From contig JAAAIG010000111.1 in NCBI GenBank assembly GCA_015852425.1, positions 1 to 64,000 of the forward strand: a stretch of 64,000 bases of DNA, in the 5' to 3' direction. The first letter of the stretch is position 1. Every line of letters starts with the position of its first letter. Below, piece by piece: positions 1 to 9,885 of the stretch. This DNA is from Gryganskiella cystojenkinii (Eukaryota > Mortierellomycota > Mortierellomycetes > Mortierellales > Mortierellaceae). The position numbers and the translations under genes are program-made. The notes beneath the pieces are model-generated. The model had not been told where the DNA came from. It saw nothing but the letters and a program-made list of their open reading frames with translations, and searched no databases.

Positions 1-614
1 TTTTGGATCTGGCGGATGATTGTGTAATGAATACCTATTTCATCTAATTGGCGGACTCTAACCACCACCATGGTTTCGTGCTGTGCTTGGAGGAGATCGA
101 GAATGGGTGATGATGACTGGGATACTAGTGTGGGATCAATGGCTGTGGGCTCTACCATGGTGAAATCGATGTCGATGGATGAAAGGTTCATACAGTCCTG
201 TAGTGTCTTTGTAGGGGTTGTCGAGGTAACAATTGGTTCCGGCTTTGGGGTAGGAAAATGAAAAAAATGGTGGGTATCAGCGGTATCGATCGGCCGGAGA
301 GGAGATGGTAGACGGAGGCGAAGGTCAAAGAGGAACTGGACTTGATGACTCTTTGGTAAGGTGATGGCGAGGTGACGGATCTGTTGAAAGTGATACGGAA
401 ACTGGTTGATAAAAGTGTCGGAGAGAAGAGCTTTGGGAGGGATGTGGCGCCACAGAACCGAAAGAAAACATTGGCTCCAGACGCGACTGACAAGACAACA
501 AGAGATAGTTGAATGGGAGTCAAGGAAAGTGCCGATAGCTTGAAGTATCTCGACAGGTAATTCAACGTTCTTTAGGTGCCGGCCCGCCAAGGAGCTATGG
601 GTAATGGTTGTCAT
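1..614 (-). CDS. F-box protein, 5' part (runs off the left edge)
   Basis: The first about 204 residues of an F-box protein; the frame is open from the ATG at 614 to the window edge, so the C-terminal part lies outside. Residues about 18-60 form the F-box: ELPVEILQAIGTFL, then CCLVSRVWSQCF and LWRHIPP, the usual Leu-Pro start, Leu-Val-Ser-Arg-Xaa-Trp core and Leu-Trp end. F-box proteins are the substrate-receptor subunits of SCF ubiquitin ligases and bind Skp1 through this motif. What follows looks like the opening of an LRR-type substrate region with a low-complexity Thr/Pro stretch. The start was chosen because it is the first ATG just ahead of the F-box. It lies head to tail with another F-box/LRR gene at 925-3924, so this may be a local family cluster. 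No intron is needed in the visible part. The substrate is unknown. Confidence 0.8.
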   Translation of the reverse strand, partial: MTTITHSSLAGRHLKNVELPVEILQAIGTFLDSHSTISCCLVSRVWSQCFLSVLWRHIPPKALLSDTFINQFPYHFQQIRHLAITLPKSHQVQFLFDLRLRLPSPLRPIDTADTHHFFHFPTPKPEPIVTSTTPTKTLQDCMNLSSIDIDFTMVEPTAIDPTLVSQSSSPILDLLQAQHETMVVVRVRQLDEIGIHYTIIRQIQ

Positions 615-924
615 GAACGGTGCGAATGAATAAAGTGAATTGAAAAAAGAATTTGTGAACAGACAGAAAAAACTTTGTTTTTGGAATCAGAAACAGAAAT
701 TGCTTATTTTCATTTTGGTGGCGTCGCTGCAAAGCCATATGGCAAATCGAACGTCCCATCGTCCCACGTTTTTCGATTTCGCCCCATTGTGCCACGACCT
801 CTCTCTCAACACACTGGACTGCCTCTCTTTCTTCCTTCCTTCCTTCCCACTAAATCAACTCTTCCCTCACCGAAACAAAAAGATGACTTTTATACATGTT
901 TTTTTTTAAGATTATTATCAATAT
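615..924. promoter_or_regulatory. Intergenic: upstream region of the partial F-box gene
   Basis: 310 bp between the start of the partial F-box gene and the stop of the next F-box gene, both on the minus strand. It must hold the promoter of the first and the 3' end of the second. It has A/T-rich tracts and a TTCC-rich stretch near 830-845. I see no further gene or clear binding site. Confidence 0.4.
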
Positions 925-3924
925 TCAATGTGCACTCTTGACTGTGAAATTAATATCAGGTCTCAACTCTTGCAGGTACTTCCAAAGTTTATGATCCTGT
1001 TGGAAACGTCCAAGTTTTGGCTCTGACAGATTACACCAAAGGATCATAGTCCGCATCACGGGCCAACAAGGGTAATGATCAACCGCCGCCGCTACCGCTC
1101 CAGGTTTAAATGGACTCGGTCTCTGCGGCAGTAGTAGCTGTCCTCGACGGGACTCGGTTGTTTGACCCAATGAGGACGCATAATAGGGCCCTAGATGAGA
1201 CTGAAACCGTTTCTTGAACCGTTCATCATCTGCTGCATAGACCCTGGCCACTTCTGGTGACGGCATGTAGGTATTCCAATCCGAGTAATTTGATCCACTA
1301 CCACTACAAGTGCCACTCGAGTCACTAACCGCTGTTTTCTGTTGCTGCTGGTGGTGCGACTCCCCCACCATCGGATATGCGGCCGATTCATAAGGCGGCT
1401 TTCTCTCCATGGTAATGGAGGATGAACCTGCTGTCGTCCTTGTTGTTGCAGTCACAGATGTCGTGGAGTCGACATGTGCTCTAGGAATTCTCTTCCAGAG
1501 ATCTTTGAATCGGCGAATGGTCGATATCTTGTGAGTAGCAGGCGCATGCGATTTAGACTGTTCATGTCGTTGATCCGCTTTGCGGCTGTCCAGGCAACCG
1601 TGATGGTTACCCTTGCCGCCGTTTTTGTTGATTTCCTGGACTGCAGCAGAATCTAAAAGCTCAACTCTGGTATCAACCATAAGTGACATTGAGACGTGCT
1701 CCAAAGGCCATTGAATTGTCGTTGAACTGAAATCCAGTGACGACTGTGGCTCATTATGGCCGATCCAAGCAAAATTCCGGGGTTCTCGATCACACTTCTC
1801 CTTCATCGCGTCCTCGATCACCAAAACCTCCAGATCCTGTAACCTGGCCAAAAGACACAGTCCACCTGCGACCGTCAACTGGACATTGCTCCGGATCAAG
1901 TGTAACTTTTTGAGTCGCGGGCAATGGGCAGCTATGTACCCAAACATATTCCTGGAGGCCAGGATCGCTTCTTGGTCCCCATCGCCTGCTAGATTGTCAC
2001 CCTTCCCACCTTGAGCTCCATTTCGTGCACGACTCTTGTGCGGTCTAGAGGCGGGGATGTGATCGCTTCGACCACGACCACCAATCTTGCGAGAATACGT
2101 CGTCAGGCCGAGATGTAAAGTTTCCAAGTTTCGACAAGCCCAATTTTGTGTCCGATCGAATTTCTGGATCAACTCGTAAACAAACCCGGATTCCCAGACG
2201 ATCCTTCGAGCCCGTCTGGTCTTGGGATCCAGATCAAGGTACTTTTTCTCGGGTGGACGGCGCGGCGGCGGTTGTTGTGAAGAAGATCGACTTGATAGTG
2301 ATGTTACTGCTGCTAGACTCCCTTCCGAGTCATCTTCATCGTCATCCTCGACCCAGTCCATGTCCAGAAACTCGGCGCAGAATCCTGCCTCAGGCGCAAT
2401 AAAGTGTTTCAGTTGAACAGCCTCACACAGGAACTGATGGAGCGCTTGCAAGAACAGGATCTTTGCGGCCTCCGCAGCTGGATCGGTCGCAAAGGCATTC
2501 ACAGCATTGATGGGTGTTGTCCGAGGGGATCGAAGAGAGGTCGTGAGTTCGAGTCGGGTCAGGTTGTTGGTGTAAAATTTCAAGACCTTGGTGAAAAGCG
2601 AGATGTCCAAGAAGTTGTCCTTGTCGATGGCCAGCGATGTCAAATTGGGGAACGAATCTGTCCAGACATTGACGTCCTCCTGGTCTTGAAGAACCTGCAA
2701 CGAGGTTGACAGATAGGTGGGCATGGTGGGATCTGGGCTCAGGCAAAGATCCCAAGCCTCGATTTTGGGGCAGCATTTGACGAGGGTCTGACACAGATCC
2801 CTGAAGAAATGATGGTGTCCACTTGATTCTTGAATGGTACTGACAGACGGATCCTCTCGGAGATCGAATGTATGCAGTTTCAGGGACCGGAGCTCAGGTA
2901 GAGAGGATAAAAGACTGAACATTGTTGTTCGATGTGTCCTCATTGACGTAAACGAAATGGACTCTAGTTCAAATGTCGCGTGCACAGTCACCTTGCTGTC
3001 GCTGCCGCCATTAGCAAAAGATGAAGAAGAAAAAGAAGCCTGAGCAAGGTGTGCGGCCCAGGTCCATGGAGAGCCCCAAACGATCCTATGTGCCGTGGTT
3101 GAGTACGCGGATTGTGCTGTCAAGTGTTTCAGTTTCGGGAATCGAGTGAGAATCATGTGTACATCCAATGTTCCGATCTGGAGTCCGTTCAGGACCAAAG
3201 ACGTCAGGAACGGGAAATGGGTCGCGAAAATCTCGAGCTCAGTCGTCCCAGCAATTGTGAGATGCAGGACCAACGTTTTCAACCTCCACTGTTGACGATC
3301 TCCTTGTTCTCTTTTCTCAATCTGATACTCGTCATTGCTGTATAAGGGAGACGAATTACGCGTGATAATGTTCGTGATGGTGGTAGGAGTGGTGGTGACG
3401 GGAGAAGGAGGAGAGGACCGGATCATGTCCAATAGCCGTTGCCGCGCTTGAGAAGTATGTAATTCAGAGCACTGGACACCTCTGGGCATCATCACCTTGT
3501 TTCGGGTCGCATAACTGGCCAGCAGGGCTTCCTCTAGGGCTTTGCGTCGCCTGGATAAGCGAGACAGTCCTTCAGCGGGCTGGATCTCGAGTTCATCCAG
3601 GGTACTGAATCTTGAAAGGATCTCGATTTGTTCATGGTGCAAGTATCGATCGTTCCAACTGGCCTTGAACCAGAGACTGGACCGGGCAGCGGTACACCAG
3701 GTCCTAGAGACGAGCCGAGTGGATAGAAGAGACTTTTGGTCGAGATGACTGAGGATCTGTATTAGGACCTCGGTTGGAAGTTTGTGGATGAGACGGCCAA
3801 GTTGCTGAATGGAGTGCCAAGAAGAAAAGGAGGAGTGGGAGAAGGAAGAGAACGTGAATGATGATTGTTGTTGCTGTTGCTGTTGTTGAGACAATGGTGG
3901 CGGTAGTTGTGGTTCGTTTTTCAT
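925..3924 (-). CDS. F-box/leucine-rich-repeat protein, 999 aa
   Basis: Single-exon gene. The N-terminus has a poly-Gln run (about residues 13-20) and a Ser/Phe-rich stretch. An F-box follows at about residues 42-90 (LIHKLPTEVLIQILSHL, then STRLVSRTWCTAARSSLW). The rest contains irregular leucine-rich repeats such as LKTLVLHLTIAG, FLTSLVLNGLQIG and LRSLKLHTFDL, interrupted by acidic, Ser- and Arg-rich linkers. This is the layout of fungal SCF substrate receptors: the F-box binds Skp1 and the LRR solenoid binds the target. Nearly 1000 residues is long for the class because of the disordered insertions in the second half. The ATG at 3924 precedes the F-box by about 40 residues. Overlapping frames on the opposite strand are shadows. 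Target and pathway are unknown. Confidence 0.88.
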   Translation of the reverse strand: MKNEPQLPPPLSQQQQQQQQSSFTFSSFSHSSFSSWHSIQQLGRLIHKLPTEVLIQILSHLDQKSLLSTRLVSRTWCTAARSSLWFKASWNDRYLHHEQIEILSRFSTLDELEIQPAEGLSRLSRRRKALEEALLASYATRNKVMMPRGVQCSELHTSQARQRLLDMIRSSPPSPVTTTPTTITNIITRNSSPLYSNDEYQIEKREQGDRQQWRLKTLVLHLTIAGTTELEIFATHFPFLTSLVLNGLQIGTLDVHMILTRFPKLKHLTAQSAYSTTAHRIVWGSPWTWAAHLAQASFSSSSFANGGSDSKVTVHATFELESISFTSMRTHRTTMFSLLSSLPELRSLKLHTFDLREDPSVSTIQESSGHHHFFRDLCQTLVKCCPKIEAWDLCLSPDPTMPTYLSTSLQVLQDQEDVNVWTDSFPNLTSLAIDKDNFLDISLFTKVLKFYTNNLTRLELTTSLRSPRTTPINAVNAFATDPAAEAAKILFLQALHQFLCEAVQLKHFIAPEAGFCAEFLDMDWVEDDDEDDSEGSLAAVTSLSSRSSSQQPPPRRPPEKKYLDLDPKTRRARRIVWESGFVYELIQKFDRTQNWACRNLETLHLGLTTYSRKIGGRGRSDHIPASRPHKSRARNGAQGGKGDNLAGDGDQEAILASRNMFGYIAAHCPRLKKLHLIRSNVQLTVAGGLCLLARLQDLEVLVIEDAMKEKCDREPRNFAWIGHNEPQSSLDFSSTTIQWPLEHVSMSLMVDTRVELLDSAAVQEINKNGGKGNHHGCLDSRKADQRHEQSKSHAPATHKISTIRRFKDLWKRIPRAHVDSTTSVTATTRTTAGSSSITMERKPPYESAAYPMVGESHHQQQQKTAVSDSSGTCSGSGSNYSDWNTYMPSPEVARVYAADDERFKKRFQSHLGPYYASSLGQTTESRRGQLLLPQRPSPFKPGAVAAAVDHYPCWPVMRTMILWCNLSEPKLGRFQQDHKLWKYLQELRPDINFTVKSAH

Positions 3925-4568
3925 TACAGATGCAGTTTCTGGAAAGTGGTAACGGATTTAGGGAAGAGGAGAATGGAAACGGAGAATGCAATTGGAAATG
4001 AGGCAGAAGACGTGAGAATTGAGTTTACGCATGGACTTTATGCCCCTTTATCCAATCAAATAAACGCTTATTTGGATCGTTAAAATCTACAAAGTCGGAA
4101 TAAAATCTAGGTTGCCGACGCTCCAGCCGCCAGCCTTCATGAGCGCGTGAGTGTACAGAAAAGAAGTGCAGAAAAGAAAATTCAATTTCCATCTTTGGAT
4201 CTCCCTCTAAGAACGATTCGATTCATGCTGTAACAAGATGTCCAGGCTTTTCTTTTGCCTCTTTATTTTCTTGTCAATATTGCTATTTGTCCGTTAAAAT
4301 CCTCTTTCATCCCTTACGCCTGAACCAAAAAGACCTCGTACTCCTGCACCCTAAAGTAAAATGATCCCGCCATGGATGCAGTGGATGCACCTGGACCACT
4401 ATAAGACGATGGCATCGTCGAGGATGACTGACAGGTCAAGTTACAATTCTAATAAAGGCACACAATTAGCAACAATATGGATAGGCGTGCACATGTTGGT
4501 AAACGATTCGCACTCGTAGTATTTCAGCCGCGCGTTGTCTTCCAAGAAATACTGTCCTCCAACTCTTA
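3925..4568. promoter_or_regulatory. Intergenic: promoter side of the 925-3924 F-box gene
   Basis: 644 bp between the start of the F-box/LRR gene and the stop of the BTB-TLDc gene, both on the minus strand. A CCAAT box (plus-strand orientation) is present at 4052-4056, about 130 bp upstream of the F-box ATG. The rest is A/T-rich with no convincing gene. Confidence 0.4.
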
Positions 4569-6465
4569 TCATTTTTGTTTTCTTTTTCTACTTCTTACCG
4601 AGGACAAAAACAGGTCATGGCCGACTCCAAAGGTCGGTCCGAAATCCGCCTTGTTGTACGCGGCCGCGTTCCCGTCTCCTTTGACCTCAAACCGGACATT
4701 CTCTCGATGGGGTTGATCCCTACTCTTGAGCGTGAACAAGAAATTCACGCGCGAGGTGGAATACACGCCTGAGGGGTGACTCGACCAAGACGAACTGTTA
4801 TATCCACCAAAGACTGCGCCATTGTCCGCTCGAACAACCGTCAGCGTCGGCCCGCGCTGATCACATGTCATATGGAAATTGGTGGCATCGAATCCATCAC
4901 GCGTCGCTCGATATTGAAGAATCAGGTTTGGAAGTGGCGTGGGTGTTGTAGAGGTCGGTGGTACGTGAGACTGTTGCATTTGTGCAAAGGAAGAGTAAGT
5001 TGGCTGGATATTGTTGGCAATGGTCGTTCCGCTTCCAGAACGTCTAATTCCAATGCCACGGCCGGGGGGTGACGAGGCCATGATTCCAGGCCTGGGTGGT
5101 GAATAAGGTGGCGAGGAAGTCGACATGTCTGTCGACGAAAAGAAGGACGCTCGAATGGGTGAAGAAGCGGGTGTTCCCGATGAGACGGCAATACTGCTGC
5201 CGTTTCCTGGGATGGGCGGTGAGCTGCTATAGACACTTCTCCTGTGCCACGCTCCATTCGATGAGGCGAGTGTTTGAGAATCCACGATCGCGGTCTGTAA
5301 CCATCCTAGGACGATTTCCTTTTGCTCCTTGTTCAAAATGGTCGAGAACGCCATCCGTCGACGAAGAGACGTCTGGTAGGGATCTGCCATCGACGGTACA
5401 GAGTGATACCGATAAACCTTGGCACACAAGTGCACTGGAAGCAATCCTGTTCCCTCGATCAGTCTCAAAAATTCCAGACTTGGGATCCTCATGAACCTGA
5501 TCGAGGGCAACAATGGTGCAATAAGGGCCTGAAGATCCTCGTGGACGTTGATCGGTAACTTGACTATGTTGTGGTGGGTCGCTTGTTGAAAGACGGATTG
5601 AGTGGGCGCTCCAAAGCCGTCATCGTCCTGAAGTCGCTCCAAACGAATGTTGGTCCCTCGAATTGGTACACGTGCATCGCCGCCGAATCCATTATCCGAT
5701 CCGTCCGGACTGTTGGTATCCTCATCATGTGAAGACGACGACGATACTGCTTGAGCTCCATCCTCAGCCAAGATCTGAACAAGAACACAACCTGAACCTT
5801 TAGGGAACTCGACTAGTGGACAATGTGCCCAATCCAGGCCCTGATGATAATACGCCCATCGAACAGCAATCTTCCAGATCTCGAGCTCTTCCAGGTCGAG
5901 TTGATCCATGGAAAGAATGTCCTTGAGAATATCGGCGTCCAGCATAAGAATAGTCTTGCCCCTCTTGATATGATCGATGTTTGAAGCAATGAAGTCTAGA
6001 CATTCCGTCTTGAGTTGAGCGAGATTGTGCAGCGAAGCCGCCTGGACAAGTTGAAGGACATTGTCTCGGCAGATGGTCGATAGCGCATGACGCTCACATC
6101 CGTGCAAAAGATCTTCCATGCAGAGTTCGTCCGCAGCCTTGATGAGGTCCATTACGAGATCGTCCTCGACCATCAGTCGACCGCCATAGATATAGTGAAG
6201 GATCCGTTCAAAGACCACGGGAGAGATGTTGGGTTTGTGAATGATCCGTTGCGTGGCTTCCTTCCAGTCGTTGTCGAGGGCTCGGGCGAAATAGGTGCTT
6301 CTTGCTTGCAATATTAAAGAATGGGCATGCATCTTGACCTGCTCCTGACCTTAGTTTGAGAGAGAATGAAAATGACGACAGTTTCCTGTTAGTTTTTTTT
6401 TTTTTTTTTTTGATTATGATTCGGTCATCTTCCTTTGTCAAGTGAGGGAGGGCAGAGAGAAAGAG

Positions 6466-6500
<35 letters not shown>

Positions 6501-6626
6501 AAAGCAATAGCCTGGATGTTGTTGAAGAGACTGACCGATGATGAGTTGGATATCCGCGCCAATGGGTGAGTTGACGAGCCGTAAGAGATCCGCACCGAGG
6601 ACGTCCGGGTTGGAGTAGAGTGGCAT
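4569..6626 (-). CDS. BTB-BACK-TLDc domain protein, 623 aa, two exons
   Basis: Exons 6626-6536 and 6349-4569; the 186-bp GT-AG intron contains a (GA)n microsatellite. The join turns LIIG into LIIGQEQVKMHAHS, completing a BTB/POZ domain (about residues 15-110) with the typical GADIQLIIG strand and HAHSLIL helix. A BACK-like helical region follows (about 115-220, ALSTICRDNVLQLVQAA), then a Ser/Pro-rich disordered linker, and a TLDc domain at the C-terminus (about 490-610: YRATRDGFDATNFHMTCD, GAVFGGYNSSSW, FLFTLKSR, FGPTFGVGHDLFL). BTB-BACK proteins often serve as Cullin-3 adaptors. TLDc domains occur in oxidation-resistance (Oxr1-type) proteins and bind V-ATPase. Combining them suggests recruitment of a TLDc-bound partner to a ubiquitin ligase, but this is inference. 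The start MPLYSNPD is the first ATG in frame with the BTB. The reading frame through the intron is not coding. Confidence 0.85.
6468..6496. repeat. (GA)n microsatellite inside the BTB-TLDc intron
   Basis: An uninterrupted GA dinucleotide tract of 29 bases. In the transcript it reads (CU)n and lies in the intron. Such tracts mutate quickly in length. Confidence 0.95.
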
Positions 6627-7665
6627 ATTTTTTATTTTTTGGTGGTGGTGGTGCTGATGTGGATAGAGGGCGAAATAGAGCAGTCAACGACGGAGAGAGT
6701 GCAAGCAGGCCGCTGCTTCTTCCTGAGTGACGAGTGGAAGATGAGTGAGGAAGGAGAGTCGATAGTTGAGGATCGAAGTCAAAGACTGTAATGGTGCGGG
6801 GTAGGGAGAGAAAGGCAGAGGAGAGGGGGAGTGAGACGTACGAGCAGAAGAAAATAATAAATAGCGATGAAACAGAAAAGAAAAGGAAAGAAAAAGACGC
6901 GGTTGAGACAAAGAAAACAAAAATCATGGCATGGTTTGACCAGGGCTAGAGCTTCCGTTTACCTTCTTTTTCATCAATGACACCACAAATGTCATTTGCA
7001 GCTGACAACTAGGCATCATTTGTTTTTGTGTGTATGCACATCGTCACGTCAGTGAGTCGCACAGCTTGTTGTGGTGTTGTCCCTCTTCTGCCTGTCTCTG
7101 TCTCTGTCTCTGTCTGTCCGTCTGGTCATGTCATGTGCGGAATTCGTCAGCTGAGTAACATTGTTCATACAGAGACAAACAGAGACACACAGAAATGAGA
7201 ATTGTCCGCGTGAATGAATTTGAGGAGTCTGCAGACATCTCTGATTGCTCCTGGTGTGCTTATGCCATGGTCTAGGTTTCGGCGTTGGAGTGGGCGAGTG
7301 TAGAAAGAGGAGGAGAAAGAGGAGGTAAGCAGCCCAACGCGGTGCTCTTTATTATTTTGATAAGGTCTGGGGTCTGTGGAGAAGGGGGGGACGAAGAGAA
7401 AAAGAGGGATGGAATTGAGAGCACGTCGCCGTTTTGATCTTTTTTTTTTCTCCTTCTCTTCTCCTTCCCTCCCCTCACCATGGGCACATGCTTCTCTACT
7501 TAAGATTCTTTTGAGAAAAAGGGGGTTGGTTTTCCTCTTCCATTTTCTTTTTTTTTGTTCGGACGACTGCATGAGCCTCGTCACACCTGAAACGCGTACA
7601 AAGACAGAAAGAAAGAAAAAAATGTCAAATGGAATAGCGACTGATATCCCTAGTGTCTAGTCGGC
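6627..7665. promoter_or_regulatory. Intergenic: upstream of the BTB-TLDc gene
   Basis: 1039 bp with no supported gene. It contains the BTB-TLDc promoter and the 3' flank of the LRR gene at 7666. An imperfect TGTCTC hexanucleotide repeat runs from about 7093 to 7116, and there are several purine- or pyrimidine-biased tracts (6840-6910, 7376-7500). Long open frames here are low-complexity products of these tracts. Confidence 0.45.
7093..7116. repeat. TGTCTC short tandem repeat
   Basis: About four copies of the hexamer TGTCTC in the intergenic region upstream of the BTB-TLDc gene, decaying into TGTC units at the right end. Confidence 0.85.
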
Positions 7666-9528
7666 TTAAAAGTGTCGGACCCGACGATAGCGCTTGTTCA
7701 GGTCCCAGATCAAGAGGTCAATCTCGGGCAACTTGTTGATCGTATCAAACAACTTTTGTTGAAAGATCCGACCCTTACGACCTTGCAGTTCCGGTCGGTC
7801 GACCCCTCGATCACTGCCACCGCCACTGCTGTGTGCAGTACCAACGCAATCGCCATCGTCCTGGCTCTTCTTGTTCGGATACTCTGGCTCTTCAACCCAT
7901 TCCAACCGACCCGTAGACGAAATCGGGGACTCGCAGGGGTCCTGCAACATTTCGACAAGCTCGGGATCACACTTGGACGGATCCGAGACGTTCAATTCCA
8001 GTTGCCGAATCTCCCATGCGTCCAACACGGGTTCACGATCTTGGTCCATATTTATGAAATTGCCCAAGCTCAATGTTTTGAGTTTCTTGCAGACCCAAGG
8101 GGTCGAGGTTTGCATCAGCAACATTCCAGAAGAGATATCCCAGGGCTGTTTGTAACCACAGAGTTCAAAGGATCGGAGATTTGGACAATGACTGAGGATC
8201 CGGTGACACATCGTGAACGACATGGGGTCGTCACCCGAAAGAGAAATTTCGATTTCTTCCAAGGTCGTGGCGTGTTTCAAGATCGCCTCTGTCACGTCCT
8301 CCTCAAGCTCGTACATGGCCAACGAGAATCGCTTCAGGCCTCCAATGAAGGCCATGATGCGGGTCGGAGAGGATGTGGATGGGAGCGACATTGGCGATGG
8401 TATCAATGATGATGATGACGATGAAGAAGACGGACCAGACAGAGGGACTCTAGCAGGAGGGCAGCACTCGAGAAAATTGATGAAGTCCTCCGATTCGAGA
8501 AAGGGGCTCTCGTGCATATCAAGGAGATCCACGACCTCGATGGCCGTCAGTTTTGGACAGAACGTTTGGACAAGTCTCTTGAGCTCCTTTGTCCGGCATA
8601 ACATGTCGATCTGAATCTGGAGTGTCTCCAGGTTCGGACAAAATCGAACGAGTTTGATGACCTCGAACAAGTTCGGGTCCTGATACCAATCACAATAGAG
8701 GGATAGAGTCTGGCACTTCCCAAGGATGGCTGACCAAGTTTCCAGCTCTTGTTCTTGTTCCTGTTGCTCCTCAGCGACTCGAAATTGTTCCTTGAGGCTT
8801 ATGTATTTTAACCCAAAGAACTCGATTCCGTGAGTATTGGAGGGACTGCCAACAGAAAGGAACAGGGACTCTCTCAAACGAGCGAGATTGACTGTCCAGT
8901 CGAGCAAGTACAGGTGTCTGAGGCGATGTAATTGAGCCAGCGCGTGGTACTCGGGTTCGTCCATCGGTCCAGCGTTAAAACATCCCCACTCTAAAAATTC
9001 GAGATTCGGGTTCGCGTTCACGATCGCGGTCGAGACTTTCCGGTTGATCCTGGCCAACTGCAGCTTGACCAGTCGACTCGACCCGAGACAAAGAAACGGC
9101 GTCGTTAAATCGTCCCTCCAATTGTTTTCGTAGATCCGGAAATGGTGCGAGTTCTCGGTCAGGACTTTGGCGGGGACTTGGAAAAGTGTGTTGAGGTGCG
9201 GAGGTTTAGGTCTGGCGTAGAAGTTCGATCCTCTGATATCGAGCAAGACAGAATCGCGTTCTAGTTGTTCGTATTCGTCTTTAATCCGTTTCATGGCTAT
9301 GGGACCGCGCTCGAGATGGACGTCGCGATAGAAGGACCAGAGGATAGGCTTGAGGGTCGAATAAAAGAGTCTGTTGACGGATAAAAGTGGGATGAGTTCT
9401 TGAGGATGGAAAGTGAGTGTGTTTTTGTATCGGGGGTTGCATCTCCAGAACGGGATGAACCGACCAATTTGCTCGACAATCTCGGGAAGATCAAGAGGAT
9501 GAATTCGAGAATGCCCACAGATGTTCAT
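7666..9528 (-). CDS. F-box-like/leucine-rich-repeat protein, 620 aa
   Basis: Single-exon gene. The N-terminus (about residues 10-75) is a divergent F-box: HPLDLPEIVEQIGRFIPFW, then LIPLLSVNRLFYSTLKPILW, in the usual Leu-Pro-Glu-Ile and Ser-Val-Asn-Arg-Xaa-Trp-like pattern. The remainder is an LRR array with units such as NLEFLEWGCF, HRLRHLYLLDW, NLETLQIQIDM, KLTAIEVVDLL and NLRSFELCGY, and one short Ser run near residue 370. This layout is typical of Mortierella-type F-box proteins, which are numerous and presumed SCF substrate receptors. The C-terminus ends in a charged helical stretch. The ATG at 9528 starts the conserved N-terminus. An antisense frame of 245 codons at 7672-8409 is a shadow. 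No specific target can be assigned. Confidence 0.85.
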   Translation of the reverse strand: MNICGHSRIHPLDLPEIVEQIGRFIPFWRCNPRYKNTLTFHPQELIPLLSVNRLFYSTLKPILWSFYRDVHLERGPIAMKRIKDEYEQLERDSVLLDIRGSNFYARPKPPHLNTLFQVPAKVLTENSHHFRIYENNWRDDLTTPFLCLGSSRLVKLQLARINRKVSTAIVNANPNLEFLEWGCFNAGPMDEPEYHALAQLHRLRHLYLLDWTVNLARLRESLFLSVGSPSNTHGIEFFGLKYISLKEQFRVAEEQQEQEQELETWSAILGKCQTLSLYCDWYQDPNLFEVIKLVRFCPNLETLQIQIDMLCRTKELKRLVQTFCPKLTAIEVVDLLDMHESPFLESEDFINFLECCPPARVPLSGPSSSSSSSSLIPSPMSLPSTSSPTRIMAFIGGLKRFSLAMYELEEDVTEAILKHATTLEEIEISLSGDDPMSFTMCHRILSHCPNLRSFELCGYKQPWDISSGMLLMQTSTPWVCKKLKTLSLGNFINMDQDREPVLDAWEIRQLELNVSDPSKCDPELVEMLQDPCESPISSTGRLEWVEEPEYPNKKSQDDGDCVGTAHSSGGGSDRGVDRPELQGRKGRIFQQKLFDTINKLPEIDLLIWDLNKRYRRVRHF

Positions 9529-9885
9529 TATTGTGGAGAGATATCTTTAGAGAATGAGGGAGTGAATGAATCAATTACAAGGGCAACGAAGAAAATGGGA
9601 AACGTGGAAACAGGCAGTAATGGATGAGGAATGGTGGCACGGTGCGTAATTTGTGGCGATCAGTTTGGTGGCGCATGTCACGGGATCAACAGAAAAAAAC
9701 CGCGCAAGGCTTGTTTCCAGCGTCTGGACTGGATATTTTATTCCGCGCAAGTGGGTCACTGAAGCAGCTGTCCTCCCAGAGAGCATTTCGCGCGGCTTGT
9801 CAGGCAGCGTGTTTCTCTGCGGTGGACCACCAATACGAATCCAAAGAGGGTGTCGTCGAAGCTATCCTAGTACAGGCACCATCAA
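9529..9885. promoter_or_regulatory. Intergenic between LRR gene and P450 3' end
   Basis: 357 bp holding the promoter of the minus-strand LRR gene and the terminator side of the P450. No gene is seen. Confidence 0.35.

Noticed and set aside
6208..6927. A 239-codon minus-strand open frame overlapping the BTB-TLDc start
   Set aside because: It reads through the (CT)n intron and a pyrimidine-rich leader, giving Ser/Leu runs; the spliced BTB frame explains the region.
7672..8409. A 245-codon plus-strand open frame
   Set aside because: It lies antisense within the F-box/LRR gene at 7666-9528 and has no domain; it is a shadow of that gene's codon pattern.
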